Of a stretch of 15,717 bases of DNA, positions 12,683-15,717 are shown piece after piece (the stretch's first letter is position 1; the number at the start of each line of letters is the position of its first letter). Location: NCBI GenBank assembly GCA_030612905.1, contig JAUWNA010000012.1:1-15717 (forward strand). The letters run 5' to 3'. The position numbers and the translations under genes were made by a program. The notes under the pieces were generated by a model that was not told the DNA's origin, searched no databases, and saw nothing but the letters and a program-made list of their open reading frames with translations. This DNA comes from Promethearchaeota archaeon. Lineage in GTDB: Archaea > Asgardarchaeota > Lokiarchaeia > Sigyniarchaeales > SOKP01.

Positions 12683-13612
12683 ATGAACATTAAAGAGAAT
12701 TTTGCTGAATTTGAGTATAGACACCTAGCTCCAGAAAATATACAAAGCATATACCAGTTATTTGAAAACAACTCGAACTTCTTTTCGCTTCCTTTTAATT
12801 ATTTTCAGAGAGGAACTTTAGAAGATGATGGTTTTGAGCAAGATTTATCGCTTTTTTTATTTAATTCAGAAACCAATCAGCCCATAGCCGCTTTTATCAC
12901 GGTAGCTAGAAAAAATATCAAATTAGGTCAGTGTTTTCTTAAGGGTTGCGTAGTTGATAGCGCTTATCGTCGCCACGGTATCGGTACTAAAATCATAACC
13001 GAAATTTTAAAGCGAGCTAAAGAAAAAAACATGTCAGAAATCTTTTACGGCGCGAGCGTTCCTAATTATTGGCAACCTGGTGTCGATGTACGTCATACGA
13101 GTTTGTTTTTCTTTCTAAAAAAGCACGGTTTTAAATCTCATAGACCGATTTTCAATCTTACCGCGTCTTTAACACAAGTTAAGAATAAACCCGTCTTGGA
13201 AAAAAACGGATATAAATATGAGCGAGTCCAGCCTAAAGACTTTAATAATACTTTAAAGTTCGTGAAAAATCAATTTCCACTCGGTACTTGGGCTGAAGAA
13301 GTTCAGCTATCATTTAATATCGATCCTCCAACGACTTTTATAGCGAAAAACATTAAGAATGAAATAGTTGGTTTTTCTACCCATAGCCAATTTTATCCCG
13401 GCTCATTTGGCCCAACGGGCGTTCTGGAATCGTTGCGTGGAAAGAGTATTGGAACCCAACTATTCTTGTGGTGCTTATGGGACATAAATAAGTCCGGCTT
13501 AGACAAATGTGAAATCATGTGGGTGGGCGGTGATACTATTAAATTTTATTCTAAAGCAATTGGAGCTTATATTTCACCTATTTTCTATCCCATGTATAAA
13601 AAATTAAAATAG
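12683..13612 (+). CDS. Two-domain GNAT N-acetyltransferase
   Basis: A 309-residue protein made of two GNAT folds. The first (about 10-160) has the acetyl-CoA pyrophosphate loop RRHGIG (96-101) after the strand GCVVDSAY, then NYWQPGVDVRHTSLFFFLKKHGF (128-150). That ending is typical of a tandem-GNAT group in which xFxPGxD is followed by a [FL]xxxGF tail. The second (about 178-305) has RGKSIGT (252-258) in LESLRGKSIGTQLFLWCLWD, then IMWVGGDTIKFYSKAIGA. Both CoA loops look intact, so both halves may bind acetyl-CoA, or one may have become structural. The acceptor substrate is unknown. An AAGGG Shine-Dalgarno lies 5 bases or so before the ATG at 12683. It follows the HAD phosphatase by 32 bases. 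Confidence 0.88.
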   Translation: MNIKENFAEFEYRHLAPENIQSIYQLFENNSNFFSLPFNYFQRGTLEDDGFEQDLSLFLFNSETNQPIAAFITVARKNIKLGQCFLKGCVVDSAYRRHGIGTKIITEILKRAKEKNMSEIFYGASVPNYWQPGVDVRHTSLFFFLKKHGFKSHRPIFNLTASLTQVKNKPVLEKNGYKYERVQPKDFNNTLKFVKNQFPLGTWAEEVQLSFNIDPPTTFIAKNIKNEIVGFSTHSQFYPGSFGPTGVLESLRGKSIGTQLFLWCLWDINKSGLDKCEIMWVGGDTIKFYSKAIGAYISPIFYPMYKKLK

Positions 13613-13645
13613 AATCGTTGACATAATACGATTATCTTTTCCTTG
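13613..13645. terminator. Hairpin between convergent genes
   Basis: AATCGT (13613-13618) pairs with ACGATT (13628-13633) around a 9-base loop. T-rich sequence follows on both strands (ATCTTTTCC on plus; CTATTTTAATTTTTT on minus). It lies in the 33-base gap between the GNAT gene and the end of the flavoprotein gene, so it could end transcription in both directions. Confidence 0.45.
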
Positions 13646-14887
13646 TTAAATACGTAGAGCATGAAGCAAAGTTGGGAAAAGTTTCATACTATTCTTAATA
13701 CCCAAAAGTTTTATTAGTTTCCACTTACGAGACATCATAACCTCCCAACTATGTTTCCTAGTTTCACTCCCTGTAAATAATGCTATAGTTGATTGCATCA
13801 TTTCTGGATCATCTTGAGCCATTGAATAGGTTGCTTCGAGGATTCGTTCCAAGAGACCACTATGATACAAAAGGTGATGGAATTTATAGGAATACCTCAA
13901 ACCTTCATCGTAGAGGTGTTTTAGTAAGAGTTTGTTGTATCTCGCAAGTTCAGATTCTCCAAAATCCTCTTTTTCAAGCGCTTGACAGAAAACTTCTGCC
14001 GCAATTTTGCCAGATAATCGCGCTTGATAAATCCCTTCGTATAAAATAGGATCTGCGGTTCCACAAGCATCCCCAATCACCATAACTCGCTCACGATAAG
14101 GTTTTGCAATCAATCGATCAGGTATAGGAGCTGCCCAAACTTTACGACCCCCAAAAACTTTCATCTCTCTTCCTTCGATTTTCTCCTTTATGAACGGACT
14201 CTTAAGAAAAGCGTTAAAATGACTCATTTTAACTCCTTTCCCTAAAACTCCAATGCTTAGCGTTTGACTTTTAGGAAACACCCACCCAATCCCGTGATCA
14301 ATTAAACTACGATCGAAGAATTCCCATACTCGATTACCAAATTGGTCGTCTATGACAGATTCTGGGACGCTGATTTCCGCTTGTATTCCACTTACCATTG
14401 GTGGAACCTCCATACCGAGAGTTCTTTGTAATTGGGCTCCCCCCAATCCGGTTGCGAGGATCACACATTTGCTTTGAAATTCTTTTGTTCCTACTATCTT
14501 AACGTTCTTATTTTTGCCAATCTCAATTCTTTTTACTAGAGATTCATAAATTATTTGGGCACCAGCGTCTTGGGAAATGTCCAATAGATACTTATCGAAG
14601 TCGGTTCGAAACATGCAATAACCCTTATTATTTTTTCCAGAAGCTTCGAATTCCATGGGCCCTTTTTTTGGAGTAAATAGAACTCCGCCGGTAACTTCAC
14701 ATTCACCAACTCCGTGGGGTATTGGTGAGAAATCTTCGTTTCTAGCAGGAACTCCTCCCGCACAACATTTGTATCTACCTTCTTCCCCAGCTTCAAGTAA
14801 AAGCACATTCGCATTACTTTCTGCGGCAATCTTTGCAGCCGTTGCCCCACCTGGACCGCCTCCGATAATAATTAAGTCATATATCAC
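13646..14887 (-). CDS. Geranylgeranyl reductase-family FAD protein
   Basis: A 413-residue flavoprotein of the geranylgeranyl reductase (GGR) family, in the p-hydroxybenzoate-hydroxylase fold group. The N-terminal FAD-binding Rossmann motif is IIGGGPGGATAAKIA (7-21), followed by LLLEAG (29-34). The family's cysteine segment appears as YKCCAGGVP (39-47). CVILATG (141-147) and GWVFPK (201-206) lie in the middle, and the second FAD motif is VIGDACGTADPILYEGIYQARLSG (270-293). GGRs saturate the isoprenoid chains of archaeal membrane lipids, but the KCCAGG form is also found in GGR-like paralogues, so lipid saturation is likely and not proven. A GTG start at 14887 is used because no in-frame ATG lies near and the protein begins just before the FAD motif. 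It lies 24 bases downstream of the symporter gene, probably co-transcribed. Confidence 0.88.
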   Translation of the reverse strand: MIYDLIIIGGGPGGATAAKIAAESNANVLLLEAGEEGRYKCCAGGVPARNEDFSPIPHGVGECEVTGGVLFTPKKGPMEFEASGKNNKGYCMFRTDFDKYLLDISQDAGAQIIYESLVKRIEIGKNKNVKIVGTKEFQSKCVILATGLGGAQLQRTLGMEVPPMVSGIQAEISVPESVIDDQFGNRVWEFFDRSLIDHGIGWVFPKSQTLSIGVLGKGVKMSHFNAFLKSPFIKEKIEGREMKVFGGRKVWAAPIPDRLIAKPYRERVMVIGDACGTADPILYEGIYQARLSGKIAAEVFCQALEKEDFGESELARYNKLLLKHLYDEGLRYSYKFHHLLYHSGLLERILEATYSMAQDDPEMMQSTIALFTGSETRKHSWEVMMSRKWKLIKLLGIKNSMKLFPTLLHALRI

Positions 14888-14911
14888 GAATAAAACATCA
14901 AAACTTGTTTT

Positions 14912-15717
14912 TTAAATTATATTTAGTTGTTCTCTCTTTTTTTGATGGAGTTCTTTGAGTTCTTCTTCAAGATGTTCTAATTTTTCTCCTTCTAATGGGT
15001 AGAAGTAGACAAAAATCAAACTTAACGCCACAAATATATTGACGATGAAATAAAATACAAATATAATTCCAAACATAGCCGAATCTGTTTGAACGGGAGA
15101 GTTTTGCACATATCCTGTCAATACAAGTACAATAGTCACGATAATAGGGCCAATACTCTCAGTTGGTTTAGTGAACAAGGCGTTAATACCATAAAACATC
15201 CCTTCTCGCCTAGATCCATATTTTACTTCATCCTCATCAATAGGTAGCGTCTGCATTATAACTCCAAATACACTCGCACCCCCAAAGAACGCCGAGAATG
15301 CAAGTCCTATCCACATCGCGGGAATTGAGATTGAAGGAATTAAAACCAAGAAGAATAGAATAAATCCCCCTATGAATTGAATAGTTGTGAACCGAAGTAG
15401 TAGTTTTTTAAACCCATGTTTCTTTCTCAGCTTCATGCAAAGAATACTTGAACTCCAACCAACTATTATAACGATTAAAAAGTATAATCCTACATTTTCA
15501 GGACCGATCAGTATAAGAAATAGAAAGACGTACGAGAGCTGTATTGAACTAATGAGCGTCTTGAAAAAGTTAAATCCAACAAACATCATGAAGGATTTGG
15601 ATTTAATTGTTTGCTTGATAGCCGTCCATAAAGGAGGACTTTTATCATGTTGGTGTTCTGGGCGTTCTTTCGAAAATTTAACAACGATTAAATAACACAC
15701 ATAGCTAATAACCCCAA
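14912..15717 (-). CDS. GPH-type sugar:cation symporter (MFS), 5' end off the window
   Basis: The C-terminal 267 or so residues of a glycoside-pentoside-hexuronide (MFS_2) type transporter; the reading frame continues unbroken to the right edge, so the start is not visible. Counting from the internal Met encoded at 15700, hydrophobic segments lie at about 37-66, 68-92, 103-122, 128-152, 180-198 and 205-235, matching the last six helices of a 12-helix carrier of about 450-500 residues. The loop DEDEVKYGSRREGMFYGINALFTKP is close to the family's conserved D-x4-G-x-R-R-E-G-x-F-Y-G motif. The tail EGEKLEHLEEELKELHQKKR is a charged coiled-coil-like helix in the cytoplasm. The family takes up sugars or sugar acids with Na+ or H+. 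It precedes the GGR-family gene by 24 bases. Confidence 0.88.
   Translation of the reverse strand, partial: GVISYVCYLIVVKFSKERPEHQHDKSPPLWTAIKQTIKSKSFMMFVGFNFFKTLISSIQLSYVFLFLILIGPENVGLYFLIVIIVGWSSSILCMKLRKKHGFKKLLLRFTTIQFIGGFILFFLVLIPSISIPAMWIGLAFSAFFGGASVFGVIMQTLPIDEDEVKYGSRREGMFYGINALFTKPTESIGPIIVTIVLVLTGYVQNSPVQTDSAMFGIIFVFYFIVNIFVALSLIFVYFYPLEGEKLEHLEEELKELHQKKREQLNII

Noticed and set aside
14551..14915. Long open frames on both strands overlapping the GGR-family gene (about 86-99 codons)
   Set aside because: They are shadows in other frames of a gene with strong motifs, have no family resemblance and no start signals. The same applies to open frames over the radical SAM gene (2937-3128), L10e (3635-3832), the ACD-like gene (5264-5461), the arrestin-like gene (10689-10994) and the symporter (15387-15695).
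1..15717. CRISPR array, insertion sequence, toxin-antitoxin pair or defence island
   Set aside because: No regularly spaced repeats, transposase, integrase, nuclease or small toxin-like gene pair was found; the genes are mostly metabolic or regulatory.

Overview
The window reads as a piece of an archaeal genome, most likely an Asgard archaeon (Lokiarchaeia-like). This is an inference from gene content, not a database result. The DNA is very AT-rich. Several genes appear to be leaderless with a TATA-like box about 25-28 bases upstream, while others carry a Shine-Dalgarno sequence and a TTG or GTG start. The ribosomal protein is an archaeal/eukaryotic-type L10e (uL16). A geranylgeranyl-reductase-family flavoprotein, an ADP-forming acyl-CoA synthetase-type protein, a stand-alone B12 mutase large subunit, an MglA/Ras-like GTPase and an arrestin-fold-like protein also occur. 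The GTPase and the arrestin-like protein are what point to Asgard.

Layout. 1-3126 (minus strand): a radical SAM enzyme of the MSMEG_0568 type, then the large subunit of a B12-dependent acyl-CoA mutase, then the first 27 codons of its cobalamin-binding small subunit, which run off the left edge. 3279-6452 (plus): ribosomal protein L10e, a Gfo/Idh/MocA oxidoreductase, and an ADP-forming acyl-CoA synthetase alpha-like protein. 6449-7711 (minus): a two-helix membrane protein of unknown function with a C-terminal CxCG...CxCG motif. Its stop codon overlaps the stop of the preceding convergent gene. 7712-8107: a 396-base gap with palindromes, a spaced direct repeat and a less AT-rich island that may be an RNA. 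8108-9508 (plus): a NifU-like Fe-S scaffold, a 125-residue helical/winged-helix protein, and an MglA-like small GTPase. 9582-11668 (minus): an arrestin-like protein followed by a KduI/IolB-type cupin isomerase, probably one operon. 11940-13612 (plus): a HAD phosphatase and a two-domain GNAT acetyltransferase. 13646-15717 (minus): a GPH-type sugar:cation symporter, truncated by the right edge, followed 24 bases later by the geranylgeranyl-reductase-family protein.

How it fits together. Most genes are short independent units. Themes are acyl-CoA chemistry (mutase, ACD-like protein), sugar or sugar-acid metabolism (Gfo/Idh/MocA, KduI-like isomerase, GPH symporter), and eukaryote-like signalling or trafficking folds (GTPase, arrestin-like, winged helix). 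The points most worth following are: the mutase carries isobutyryl-CoA-mutase-type substrate residues instead of methylmalonyl-CoA ones; the ACD-like protein seems to have lost the loop with the phosphorylated histidine; and the arrestin-like/KduI-like pair and the winged-helix/GTPase pair are unusual. No mobile element, CRISPR array, tRNA or rRNA was seen.
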